DNA of 37,189 bases from JASFBA01 sp036172265 (GCA_036172265.1 JASFBA010000100.1:1-37189), one strand, 5' to 3'; counted from the stretch's first letter, positions 23,165 to 30,788 are shown. The notes: a model not told the origin generated them from the letters alone. Numbers and translations are program-made.

Positions 23165-24040
23165 CTACTTCCCGGCCAGCCGGCCCACTTTCTCCAGCAC
23201 CGGTTTGGGGGAGACGATATTCTTGTTCAGCAGAATCTCCTGGGCCGGGAGGTCAAAGGCCAGGGCCATGAGTTGGGTCAGGTAGAGCACGGGGATGTTC
23301 ACCCGCCGGCCCAGTTTCCGGGAGACCTCGGCTTGGTAGGCATCCAGGTTCATCTGGCACAGGGGGCAAACGGTGACGACGCAGTCGGCTCCGTCGGTTT
23401 CGGCCAGGAGGTCGGAGACCAGTTTGATGCCCACGTCCTTGGTGGAGGTAATGAGGATGCCCCCGCAGCAGCGCGTTTTGTAGAGGTAGGGAACGACCTC
23501 GGCCTCCATCGCGGCCAGGAGGCGGTCCATCGATTGGGGCAGGTCGGGACCGTCGTATTCCATAAAGGGGCGCACCGTCTGGCAGCCGTAATAGGGCACG
23601 ACACGCAGCCCTCGAAGGCTGCGACGCATTCGGGCCTGGACCTTTTCCGGTCCGATGTCGTTGGCGATGACATCGAGCATATGGCGCACGCGGACCGTGC
23701 CGCGGTAGGCCAGGCCGGCCGCGCCCAGGATTTCGCTCAGGCGGGTCCGGAGAGAGGGGTCGCGCTGGCAATGTTTCTCCACCTTGAAGAGGCTCAGGTA
23801 GCAGGAACTGCAGGTGGCGACGATATCCAGGCCCATCTCCTCGGCCAGGGCCAGGTTGCGGGCCGGCAGGGCGATGGAGAGGAGATAGTCCACCGACTCG
23901 GCCGGCGAGGAACCGCAGCAGTTCCAGTCAGGGATGGGAACGAGTTCCGCTCCCAGTTCGCGGAAGACGGCCCGGGCCGAGACATCGTACTCGCGGGCAG
24001 CCGTTTCCAGCGTGCAGCCGGGATAATAGGCGTACTTCAT
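23165..24040 (-). CDS. hdrB: Heterodisulfide reductase subunit B-like protein
   Basis: HdrB carries two non-cubane [4Fe-4S] clusters in CCG domains and is the site of disulfide reduction in methanogens. Both CCG motifs are complete: Cys9, Cys41-42, Cys77, Cys80 (YYPGCTLE, DWNCCGSSPAES, ATCSSCYLSL) and Cys153, Cys191-192, Cys225, Cys228 (YYGCQTVRP, RCCGGILITST, VCPLCQMNLDAYQ). Length 291. The frame is open far upstream but overlaps hdrC in another frame; the ATG at 24040 overlaps the hdrC stop (ATGA) and has GGAG upstream. In a bacterium the substrate is not CoM-S-S-CoB unless shown otherwise; a thiol-disulfide or another acceptor is likely. Confidence 0.95.
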   Translation of the reverse strand: MKYAYYPGCTLETAAREYDVSARAVFRELGAELVPIPDWNCCGSSPAESVDYLLSIALPARNLALAEEMGLDIVATCSSCYLSLFKVEKHCQRDPSLRTRLSEILGAAGLAYRGTVRVRHMLDVIANDIGPEKVQARMRRSLRGLRVVPYYGCQTVRPFMEYDGPDLPQSMDRLLAAMEAEVVPYLYKTRCCGGILITSTKDVGIKLVSDLLAETDGADCVVTVCPLCQMNLDAYQAEVSRKLGRRVNIPVLYLTQLMALAFDLPAQEILLNKNIVSPKPVLEKVGRLAGK

Positions 24041-24624
24041 CGCAGAATCTCCTCCTTTTCCTCCATCTCGCGCACTTTGGCGTACATCGCCCGAATCTGG
24101 TCCACCCCTTTGATGGAGATCGGTCGTAAAGGCATCTTGCCCCGACGCAGGAGCGTCAGCCCCAGCGGCGCAAAGGAAAAGGCCTGGAGGGGGTTGGTCC
24201 GAAGCAGCCACCGCAGCATCAGAAGGGTTTCGTGCATCCGCCCGGTATCGTGGACCACGTCCATGAAGGTCTCGTAGAAGCGGGCACTCCGGTCCTTCTT
24301 CTCCACGCCCTCGGCCACCGAGAGGCGTTTGAGGGTGGCCATCGTCTCGGTCACTGAGATGCCCCGGGGACAGCGGATGGTGCAGGAGTAGCAGGTGGTG
24401 CAAAGCCAGAAAGTATCGCTCTGCAACACCTCGTCGCGCAACCCCACCTGGATCAGGCGCCACAACTGCCGAGGCGTATACTCCATGGCGTAGGCCGTGG
24501 GGCAGGAGGCCGTGCAGGTGCCGCACTGGATGCAGGTCAGGAGTTTTTCCTTGTCCGGGGCCACCGTTTCGGCGAAGGAGTGGTCGAGCATCTCACGCGT
24601 CAGGTTGAATGCTTGAAGGGCCAT
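24037..24624 (-). CDS. hdrC: Heterodisulfide reductase subunit C-like protein
   Basis: A 195-residue diferredoxin that passes electrons from HdrA to HdrB. Two [4Fe-4S] sites are seen at Cys31/34/37/41 (CIQCGTCTASCPTAYAM) and Cys75/78/81/85 (CTTCYSCTIRCPRG). Its first 90 residues match the first 90 of the HdrD-like protein next door at 71 positions by eye, so the two arose by tandem duplication. The ATG at 24624 follows GGAGGTAATTG; the TTG one codon earlier is a less likely start. It overlaps hdrB by 4 bases. Confidence 0.94.
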   Translation of the reverse strand: MALQAFNLTREMLDHSFAETVAPDKEKLLTCIQCGTCTASCPTAYAMEYTPRQLWRLIQVGLRDEVLQSDTFWLCTTCYSCTIRCPRGISVTETMATLKRLSVAEGVEKKDRSARFYETFMDVVHDTGRMHETLLMLRWLLRTNPLQAFSFAPLGLTLLRRGKMPLRPISIKGVDQIRAMYAKVREMEEKEEILR

Positions 24625-24685
24625 CAATTACCTCCTTCAGAACTCTGGGAAAGGTCCTCTTGGAGAAGCCGCTTTCCCGATTTCC

Positions 24686-25960
24686 TTATGGATGAACGAA
24701 GACAACGCTACCTCCTGGCTCGGTCGTCCGGCTCGGAGTCGCCGGCCAGCGGGCCTCGGGGATGTCCAACGGTTGCTGAGATAGGGCGCTCCAGAACAAT
24801 TCCACCAGGTCGTAGATGCGCATCTGGCCTCCCCAGCGGCGGGCCGTGCGGCTCAGGGTATGCCGGCAGAGGGAACAGGCGGTGATGATGGTGTTCACAC
24901 GAACATCCACCGCCTGGCCCAGGCGACGGCGACCCAGTTCCATCGTCACATCGTCCCGCATCCAAGGGAGGTTGCCCCCGCCGCCGCAACAGATGGCCCC
25001 CTCGCCCCAGTTGGCCATTTCCTGCACCTTCAGATCGGGGATCATCCCCAGGAGTTGGCGCGGCGGGTCGTAGAGGCCGGACTGGCGTCCGAGGTCGCAG
25101 GGATCGTGGAAAGTGACCACGGCTTCCACCGGAGAAGGGGCGATGCCCCGGCGGGAGAACTCCCGCAGGAAGAAAATGCTCACGTGCTCGACCAGGGGGA
25201 GACTCCGGTTGGGGAGAAGCCGGGGATAGAGTTCCCGCCAGACACGGTAGCAGTGGGCGCAGGCGGTGATGAGACAGGAGGCGCCGGTCTGTTCCAGAAG
25301 GTCCAGGTTGTGACGCGCCAAGGCGGCGGCTTCCTCTCTCCGGCCGGCCACCAGAAGCGGATAGCCGCAGCACCACTCTTCCGTCCCCCAGGTGGTGAAG
25401 GGGATTTCCAGGAAACGGAGCAGTCGGACGGTGGAACGGGCCACGCCGTAGGCCAGGGGGAAGAAGGAGGCGTAGCAACCGACGAAGAAGGCAACTTCGG
25501 CCGGACGAGGTTGTTCCAGGAACTCCTTCCCATCCGGCAGATCGAGTGCCCAGGAGAGGCGGAGGGCATTGTCCTCGCCGGCCACGTTGTGCCGCTCCGC
25601 CACACTCTGGCACAGTTCCCGCAGCGGGAGCGGCATCACCTCTCGCTCGCGGGCGGCCAGCACCTTGAGTTCCAGCATCGTCTCCATGGTGGGGATACCC
25701 CGGGGACAGCGGGTATTGCAGGCATAACAGGCGGTGCACAGCCAGAAGGAGTTGCTCAGGAGGACCTCGTCGCGCAATCCCACCTGGATGAGCCGCCATA
25801 ACTGGCGAGGCGTATAGTCCATGGCATAAGCGGTTGGGCACGACGCTGTGCAACTGCCACATTGGATGCAACTCAGCAACCTCTCTTTATCCGGAGCAAC
25901 CAGGTCGGGGAAAGCATGGTCGAGCATTTCGCGGGTCAGGTCAAAGGTCTTCAACGCCAT
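24686..25960 (-). CDS. HdrD-like protein (HdrC-type diferredoxin fused to double-CCG HdrB-type domain)
   Basis: A 424-residue protein. Residues 1-95 are an HdrC-type diferredoxin (Cys31/34/37/41 and Cys75/78/81/85). Residues 155-385 hold two full CCG domains: Cys162, Cys197-198, Cys234, Cys237 (FVGCYASFF, EWCCGYPLL, ACAHCYRV) and Cys288, Cys324-325, Cys362, Cys365 (HDPCDLGRQ, AICCGGGGNLPW, ACSLCRHTL). Domain order equals that of HdrD and of GlcF-like iron-sulfur proteins. No membrane cytochrome HdrE is near. It is the first gene of the operon, after the promoter at 25997-26025. The start at 25960 follows GAGGCGGG. It may provide a second electron exit with its own substrate. Confidence 0.93.
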   Translation of the reverse strand: MALKTFDLTREMLDHAFPDLVAPDKERLLSCIQCGSCTASCPTAYAMDYTPRQLWRLIQVGLRDEVLLSNSFWLCTACYACNTRCPRGIPTMETMLELKVLAAREREVMPLPLRELCQSVAERHNVAGEDNALRLSWALDLPDGKEFLEQPRPAEVAFFVGCYASFFPLAYGVARSTVRLLRFLEIPFTTWGTEEWCCGYPLLVAGRREEAAALARHNLDLLEQTGASCLITACAHCYRVWRELYPRLLPNRSLPLVEHVSIFFLREFSRRGIAPSPVEAVVTFHDPCDLGRQSGLYDPPRQLLGMIPDLKVQEMANWGEGAICCGGGGNLPWMRDDVTMELGRRRLGQAVDVRVNTIITACSLCRHTLSRTARRWGGQMRIYDLVELFWSALSQQPLDIPEARWPATPSRTTEPGGSVVFVHP

Positions 25961-25996
25961 GTTTCCCGCCTCACCAGGTCTAAACGGACATCGAGA

Positions 25997-26025
25997 ATTA
26001 TACCACAAAGCGGGACATTTGTCAA
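25997..26025 (-). promoter_or_regulatory. Consensus promoter of the Hdr/hydrogenase operon
   Basis: Minus strand TTGACA (26020-26025), 17-bp spacer, TATAAT (25997-26002): a perfect sigma-70 consensus. It lies about 37 bases upstream of the first start codon. Candidate regulator sites lie upstream at 26052-26095. Confidence 0.9.
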
Positions 26026-26045
26026 AAAACGGGGGATAAATGTCC
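26013..26045. promoter_or_regulatory. 8-bp inverted repeat spanning the -35 of the operon promoter
   Basis: GGACATTT (26013-26020) and AAATGTCC (26038-26045) are exact reverse complements 17 bases apart and bracket the TTGACA. A dimeric repressor could bind here; it differs from the GACGAAA motif. Confidence 0.45.
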
Positions 26046-26051
26046 TGATTT

Positions 26052-26095
26052 GACGAAAACCGTCGTATTCAATGTTATTTTTTACGAATTTCGTC
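26052..26095. promoter_or_regulatory. Two GACGAAA-type candidate operators upstream of the hydrogenase operon
   Basis: GACGAAAACCGTC at 26052-26064 and ACGAATTTCGTC at 26084-26095 (reverse complement GACGAAATTCGT, containing the palindrome ACGAA-A-TTCGT). Their centres are 32 bases apart and about 65 and 100 bases upstream of the expected start point. The same motif occurs three times before the regulator gene at 28731-28793. The second site lies in the last codons of the kinase gene. Confidence 0.5.
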
Positions 26096-27778
26096 ATCAA
26101 CCTGTCCCGGCAAAAGAGGGAGATAGGCGGTGAAGGTGGAGCCCTGGCCTAGGCGGCTGGATACGGAGATGCGTCCGCCGTAACGTTCCAGCAGGGTCTT
26201 GACGATGGAAAGGCCCAGGCCCGTCCCCTCTCGCTCGATAGCCTTGGCGTTTTCGGCCCGGAAGAACTCCTCGAAGAGGTGAGGAAGCGCCTCCTCGGGA
26301 ATGCCGATCCCGGTGTCAGAGACGATCAAAGCGGCCTCGTCGGCACGTCGTTCCAGCATAACCTCGATGTGCCCTCCAGAGGGGGTATATTTGATAGCGT
26401 TGCCCACCAGGTTGACCAGGATGCGCTCGATGCCATCTTCTACGGCCAGAACAGAAAGCGGTTCGTGGGGGATGTAAACCCGAAGGTCCTGGGATTTTTC
26501 TTCGGCCATTGGGCGCAATTGGCCGACCACTTTGGCCACCAGTGGGTTGAGGAGCAGCGGATGAGGCGACTCGGCGATGTGTTCGGTCTTGCCGGCGGCC
26601 AGGTCCAGGAGGTCGTCAATGAGTTGCTGGAGGAAGAGGATGCGCCGTTCGGCCCGCTCGACCAGTTCCTTTTGCTTGGAGGAGACCTGGCCGGCATAGC
26701 CGCCGGAGACGACCCGCAGAAGGCTCTGCACCGTAGCCACCGGGGCGCGGAGTTCGTGGGTCACCGTCAGCACGAATTGCGATTTGGCTCGATCGATTTC
26801 CTCCAGTTTCCGGTAGGCGATGGCGTTGGCGATGGCCACGGCGACTTCGCTGGCGATGGTCATGAGAAAATCGGCTTCCTCCTGGCCATAACGGTAGCAG
26901 GCAGCGCTGTAGACGCGGATAACGCCGATGGCTTGTCCCCGCACCAGGAGCGGGCAGCAGAGGACGGAACAGATGCCCTCCCGTTCGATCTCCTCCGGAT
27001 ACTGGAAACGCGGGTCCAGCGGGGCTTCCAGGACAACGACCGGTTTGCCCTGCAGCGCTTCCCGGTCAATAGCGCTGCGGCGAACTTCCACGGGGCCCTT
27101 CTGCTGATACTCCTCGCTCAATCCCCAGGCGGCGGCGATACGGAGCACCTGGCCGCTTTCATCGAGCAGGCGGATGGAGCAGCCTTTGGCGTCGAGGGCC
27201 TCGGCCGTGCGTCGCACGACCACCTGGAGGACCTGTTCCAGGTTGAGGGTGGAAGAAGTAGCGCGGCCGATCTCGTAAAGCGTTTCCAGGCGATGGTAGG
27301 TCCGTTCCAAGTCGCGGCGCAGGGAGAGGAGTTCCCGTTCGGGCCGGCCCAAGCCGTGGGCGATCTCCTCGGAAAGATGGAGCAGGAACCACTCCTTGAA
27401 AGCGGGGTCATCGGGCCGGTTCAGTTCTCGGAGTTCCTGAGGGCGAGAGGGACGGAGGCGCACCAGCCACCCCTGGCCGTAGGGATCGGCGTAGAGCAGG
27501 CCGGCCTCCTTTTGCAGGTGTTCGTTGACGGCAACGACCTCGCCGCTCACCGCCGCCCACACCCGGATGACGCCCCTTTCGGCCTCCAAGGCAGCCAGAG
27601 GCTCACCTTGGACAACCTGCCGGCCGAGACGGGGCAGTTCCAAGTAGAGGATCGGGCCGGCCGACTGGCGCGCATAGTCGGAGAGGCCCTGGACGACCCA
27701 GCCGTCCTCCAGGCGCACCCAGTTGTGCCGACGGTCGTAAAGGCGGTCTTCGGGAAAGTTGTACCGCTCAATCTGCAC
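26075..27778 (-). CDS. Soluble hybrid-sensor histidine kinase with GcvH-like, GAF, HisKA and HATPase domains
   Basis: A 567-residue kinase with no membrane segment. Residues 14-110 resemble the glycine cleavage H protein (HNWVRLEDGWVVQGLSDYA, PILYLELPRLGRQVVQGEP, AAVSGEVVAVNEHL, DPYGQGWLVRLRP), but the lipoyl-Lys position reads ALEAERGVI with Arg68, so it should not be lipoylated. Residues about 165-320 are a GAF domain with several Cys (GICSVLCCPLLV). HisKA has His331 in TVTHELRAPVATV; HATPase has LVGNAIKYTPSGG, DTGIGIPEEALPHLF and GTGLGLSIVKTLLERYGG. The start is GTG at 27778 after GGAGGAAACAGC. It follows the regulator gene by 26 bases and precedes the hydrogenase operon, so it likely senses a redox or metabolic signal for that operon. 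Confidence 0.92.
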   Translation of the reverse strand: MQIERYNFPEDRLYDRRHNWVRLEDGWVVQGLSDYARQSAGPILYLELPRLGRQVVQGEPLAALEAERGVIRVWAAVSGEVVAVNEHLQKEAGLLYADPYGQGWLVRLRPSRPQELRELNRPDDPAFKEWFLLHLSEEIAHGLGRPERELLSLRRDLERTYHRLETLYEIGRATSSTLNLEQVLQVVVRRTAEALDAKGCSIRLLDESGQVLRIAAAWGLSEEYQQKGPVEVRRSAIDREALQGKPVVVLEAPLDPRFQYPEEIEREGICSVLCCPLLVRGQAIGVIRVYSAACYRYGQEEADFLMTIASEVAVAIANAIAYRKLEEIDRAKSQFVLTVTHELRAPVATVQSLLRVVSGGYAGQVSSKQKELVERAERRILFLQQLIDDLLDLAAGKTEHIAESPHPLLLNPLVAKVVGQLRPMAEEKSQDLRVYIPHEPLSVLAVEDGIERILVNLVGNAIKYTPSGGHIEVMLERRADEAALIVSDTGIGIPEEALPHLFEEFFRAENAKAIEREGTGLGLSIVKTLLERYGGRISVSSRLGQGSTFTAYLPLLPGQVDDEIRKK

Positions 27779-27804
27779 GCTGTTTCCTCCGAGAAGATGC
27801 CCCC

Positions 27805-28662
27805 TTAACCGAGGAGGCGACGCACCTTCTCCAGAAGTGTTCTCGGTTCGATCGGCTTGTCCACAAAGCCGTCAAAGGCCATGTCCTCCTGCGGGGGGAG
27901 GGCATCGGCCCACTCGGTGGAACGGATGGCCGAGATAGCCAGCACCGGAATGCCCTCCAGTCGGGCATCCGACCGCACTGTCCGAAGCACCTCCAGGCCA
28001 GCCAGGGGAGTCTCCATGATGAGGTCCAGGAGGATGAGGGCCGGAATTTCCTCCTCCAGAAGCGTGCGGGCCTCGCGGCCGTTGCAGGCCGTCTGCACCC
28101 GATAGCCTTCGGCTTCCAGCACCATGGTGGCAGCGGCACAGAAATCGGCATCGTCGTCCACAACCAGGACAAGGGGACGGGGGACGGCCAACGGAGCCAC
28201 GGCCGGCACCTCCGGGAGGCGCCAGTCGTGGGGATGTTTTTCCACCTGCAGGATGTAGGAAGTCTGGGTCGCCTTGATACCGGGAATGGAGGCCACCTGC
28301 TGGGTGAGGAAGGGGAGCAGGTCGTCGCCGGAAGGGAGAACCACCCGCACCACCAGGTCATAGGTTCCCGAGGTGTAGATGACCTCGCGCACTTCCGGCC
28401 GGGCAGCTAGTTTCTGGCCGATCTGGGTCAGTTTGTCCAGGTCGGTCTGAAGGTAGATCAGCGCCTCGACCTCCAGGCCAAAGCGGCGGGGAGAAACGCA
28501 GGCCACGATCTCCAGGAAGCCTTCGGAAATGAGGCGTTCGACCCTCCGGCGCACGGTGGCCTCGCTGACCCCCACTAGGCGGGCCAGTTCGACGTAGGGA
28601 AGACGCCCATCGCGCTGCAGATGGAGGATGATCTGGCGGTCCAGGTGATCCGGCTGATACAT
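27805..28662 (-). CDS. AsnC/Lrp-type transcription regulator with C-terminal receiver domain
   Basis: A 285-residue response regulator with unusual domain order. Residues 1-60 are an AsnC-type helix-turn-helix (DRQIILHLQRDGRLPYVELA, VGVSEATVRRRVERLISEGF). Residues 62-142 are the Lrp/AsnC RAM-like effector domain (LEVEALIYLQTD, VREVIYTSGTYDLVVRV). Residues 162-285 are a CheY-like receiver with acidic pocket Asp169-171, phospho-acceptor Asp213 (ALILLDLIMET), Ser244 and Lys269 (FVDKPIEP). Most response regulators have the receiver first. Promoter and three GACGAAA-type sites lie directly upstream, one over the -35, which suggests autoregulation. It is the obvious partner of the kinase that follows. 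Confidence 0.92.
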   Translation of the reverse strand: MYQPDHLDRQIILHLQRDGRLPYVELARLVGVSEATVRRRVERLISEGFLEIVACVSPRRFGLEVEALIYLQTDLDKLTQIGQKLAARPEVREVIYTSGTYDLVVRVVLPSGDDLLPFLTQQVASIPGIKATQTSYILQVEKHPHDWRLPEVPAVAPLAVPRPLVLVVDDDADFCAAATMVLEAEGYRVQTACNGREARTLLEEEIPALILLDLIMETPLAGLEVLRTVRSDARLEGIPVLAISAIRSTEWADALPPQEDMAFDGFVDKPIEPRTLLEKVRRLLG

Positions 28663-28715
28663 CCTTGCACCTCACCGTGCCCCCGGTCTGTCAGCGTTCC
28701 AGGGCAACCGTTGTA

Positions 28716-28744
28716 CATTTTATCACACCTTACGGATTTTGTCA
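28716..28744 (-). promoter_or_regulatory. Promoter of the regulator-kinase operon
   Basis: Minus strand TTGACA (28739-28744), 17-bp spacer, TAAAAT (28716-28721), about 60 bases upstream of the ATG. The -35 overlaps the candidate operator at 28731-28742. Confidence 0.85.
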
Positions 28745-28793
28745 AGTATGAAGAAATGCGGGACGAAATCCGTCATTTTTCTCCGGATTTCGT
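28731..28793. promoter_or_regulatory. Three phased GACGAAATCCGT-type candidate operators
   Basis: Sites: 28731-28742 (reverse strand GACAAAATCCGT), 28761-28773 (GACGAAATCCGTC) and 28782-28793 (reverse strand GACGAAATCCGG). Centres are 30 and 21 bases apart, close to three and two helical turns. Arrays of weak palindromes in phase are what Lrp/AsnC octamers bind. The first covers the -35 of the regulator promoter. Confidence 0.6.
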
Positions 28794-28908
28794 CGAAAAA
28801 CGGTTTCCCCCCTCCACCCAAGGACCTGGTCGCAAATGGGGGACGAGGCGGCGTCTTGTCTCCCGAGGTCTTGGTGCCTACAGGCCCCGATGCCCCTCAC
28901 CCCGCAAT

Positions 28909-28938
28909 TTGCGTTTCTACCGCTATATGTGCTATTAT
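28909..28938 (+). promoter_or_regulatory. Promoter of recO
   Basis: TTGCGT (28909-28914), 18-bp spacer, TATTAT (28933-28938), about 40 bases upstream of the recO ATG. It diverges from the regulator promoter; the two share the intergenic region. Confidence 0.6.
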
Positions 28939-28980
28939 GCAAGTGAAAATTCCCGAGGACCTCGTAGGAGTTATTCGGCA

Positions 28981-29766
28981 ATGATCGAGGCACGCGAGCG
29001 GCTTTACCAGACAGAGGGCGTGATCCTACGCCGAAACGATGTCGGCGAGGCCGACCGCATTCTAACCCTCTACACGCCCGAACGGGGAAAAATCCGCCTG
29101 CTGGCCAAGGGGGTGCGCCGGCCCAGCAGCCGGATGGCCGGCCATGTGGAACTCCTGACCCATAGCGCCTTTCTGGTGGCCCGCGGCCGAAACCTGGACA
29201 TCATCACCCAGGCCCAGACGCGGCAGGCCTTTGCCGCCCTGCGCCAGAACCTGGAGCGCATCGGCTGGGGCTGCTACATCGCCGAACTTCTGGAGCGGAT
29301 GGCTCCGGAGCAAGAAGAGAACTACCCGGCCTACCTCCTGCTCCTGGAAGCCCTGGACCTTCTGGACCAGGGGAGAAACCCCGAACCGGTCGCCCGTTCT
29401 TTCGAAGTGCACCTTCTGGGCTATATGGGCTATCGGCCCCAACTCTTCCGCTGCGTTTCCTGCGAGGCGGAGATGGAAGAGCGTCCGCCGGTCTTTAGCA
29501 TTCCCCAGGGAGGCGTGCTCTGCCCCCGTTGTCGGGAAGAGGACCCACGGGCACGCCCCCTTTCTCTGGAAGGCTGGAAGGCGCTCCGTTACCTCCAGGA
29601 CACCGGATTGAGCGAGGCCGAACGGCTGCGACTCCCGAGCGGATGCCGGCGGGAGGTGGCCGACCTGCTCCATGCTTACATCTGCTCCATTCTGGAGCGC
29701 GACCTGAACGCGGTGGAATTTCTGGAGATGCTTCGGAACGAGCGGCGGACGGTCCGGCGCACCTGA
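28981..29766 (+). CDS. recO: DNA repair protein RecO
   Basis: RecO promotes RecA loading on SSB-coated DNA in the RecFOR pathway. The N-terminal OB fold is typical (YQTEGVILRRNDVGEADRIL, LYTPERGKIRLLAKGVRRPS, HVELLTHSAFLVARGRNLDI). The C-terminal domain has a four-Cys zinc site in FRCVSCEAEM and GGVLCPRCRE. Length 261 is normal. The frame stays open 120 codons upstream, through the regulator promoter, so that extension is rejected; the ATG at 28981 begins MIEARERLYQT at the family N-terminus, though its ribosome site is weak. punA follows in the same direction about 60 bases later. Confidence 0.94.
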   Translation: MIEARERLYQTEGVILRRNDVGEADRILTLYTPERGKIRLLAKGVRRPSSRMAGHVELLTHSAFLVARGRNLDIITQAQTRQAFAALRQNLERIGWGCYIAELLERMAPEQEENYPAYLLLLEALDLLDQGRNPEPVARSFEVHLLGYMGYRPQLFRCVSCEAEMEERPPVFSIPQGGVLCPRCREEDPRARPLSLEGWKALRYLQDTGLSEAERLRLPSGCRREVADLLHAYICSILERDLNAVEFLEMLRNERRTVRRT

Positions 29767-29826
29767 TGGCAGGGACGAGTCGCCAACGTGTCCGTACAGG
29801 ATGCTTGGCTATCGAGAGGAAACGGA

Positions 29827-30684
29827 ATGACCGACGGGAATCTGCGGCTATGGATTGAGGAGGCAGCGGCGGCTGTCCGGCAGCGGACGCCGCTCATTCC
29901 GAAGGTTGGGGTGGTTCTGGGTTCGGGCCTGGGCGAACTGGTGGAGGCGGTGGAGGGGGCGGTGGCCGTCCCCTACACGGAGGTCCCGCATTTTGTCCCG
30001 GCGACGGTGCCGGGGCATGCCGGCCGCTTGGTCTTGGGGAAGTTGGCTGGCCGGCCGGTCCTCCTCATGCAGGGGCGGCTGCACTTTTACGAGGGGTATA
30101 CCATCGCCCAAACCACCTTCCCCATCCGGGTTATGCGGGCTCTGGGGGCAGAGGTGCTCATCGCCACCAACGCCGCCGGTGGCATCAACCCCTCCTTCCG
30201 GGTGGGGGACATGATGCGCATTGTGGACCATATCAATCTCCTGGGCATGACCGGCCAAAACCCCCTCTGCGGACCTAACGACGCCACCTTGGGACCGCGC
30301 TTCCTGGATATGCGGGGTGCTTACGACCCGGCCCTGGGGGAACTGGCCGACGAGGTGGCCCGCAGCCTGGGCTTTGAACTCCGCCACGGCGTCTATGCCC
30401 AGCTGAGCGGGCCTTCTTTCGAAACACCGGCCGAGATCCGCTTTCTGCGGACGATCGGCGTGGACGCCGTGGGGATGTCCACAGCGGCGGAAGTGGTCAT
30501 CGCCCGGCACGCCGGGATGCGGGTGCTGGGGCTCTCCCACATCAGCAACGTGGCCGCACCGGAGGCTCCGGCAACGCCCTCGGGCGAAGACCCCCACCGT
30601 GAGGTTCTGGAAGCCGGCCGGCGGGCCGTTCCCCGCCTGGCGGCGCTCATCCGGGGGGTGTTGGAACGCCTGCCGGACGATTGA
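29827..30684 (+). CDS. punA: Purine nucleoside phosphorylase (PNP-I, trimeric type)
   Basis: Cleaves inosine or guanosine with phosphate in purine salvage. Family motifs are present in order: VGVVLGSGLGELVEAV, TVPGHAGRLVLGKL, MQGRLHFYEGY (phosphate/ribose site), ATNAAGGINPSF, QLSGPSFETPAEIRFL, VDAVGMSTAAEVVIARH and HISNVAA. Length is 285 from the ATG at 29827, preceded by AGAGGAAACGGA; an upstream GTG adds 13 codons without family similarity. The usual STVPE of the family reads STAAE here. It likely shares the recO transcript. Confidence 0.94.
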   Translation: MTDGNLRLWIEEAAAAVRQRTPLIPKVGVVLGSGLGELVEAVEGAVAVPYTEVPHFVPATVPGHAGRLVLGKLAGRPVLLMQGRLHFYEGYTIAQTTFPIRVMRALGAEVLIATNAAGGINPSFRVGDMMRIVDHINLLGMTGQNPLCGPNDATLGPRFLDMRGAYDPALGELADEVARSLGFELRHGVYAQLSGPSFETPAEIRFLRTIGVDAVGMSTAAEVVIARHAGMRVLGLSHISNVAAPEAPATPSGEDPHREVLEAGRRAVPRLAALIRGVLERLPDD

Positions 30685-30788
30685 ACGACAGGACATAACG
30701 ATAGTGTGCCCCCTATGCCTGTGCCCCGGCAATCCTTTGAGCCGCTTCTAGCGGCGATCCAACCTGTTCACCATAAGGAGGATAACGG

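Noticed and set aside
28621..28980. N-terminal extension of RecO
   Set aside because: It runs through the regulator gene's 5' end, promoter and operator array; RecO homologues start near MIEARERLYQT.
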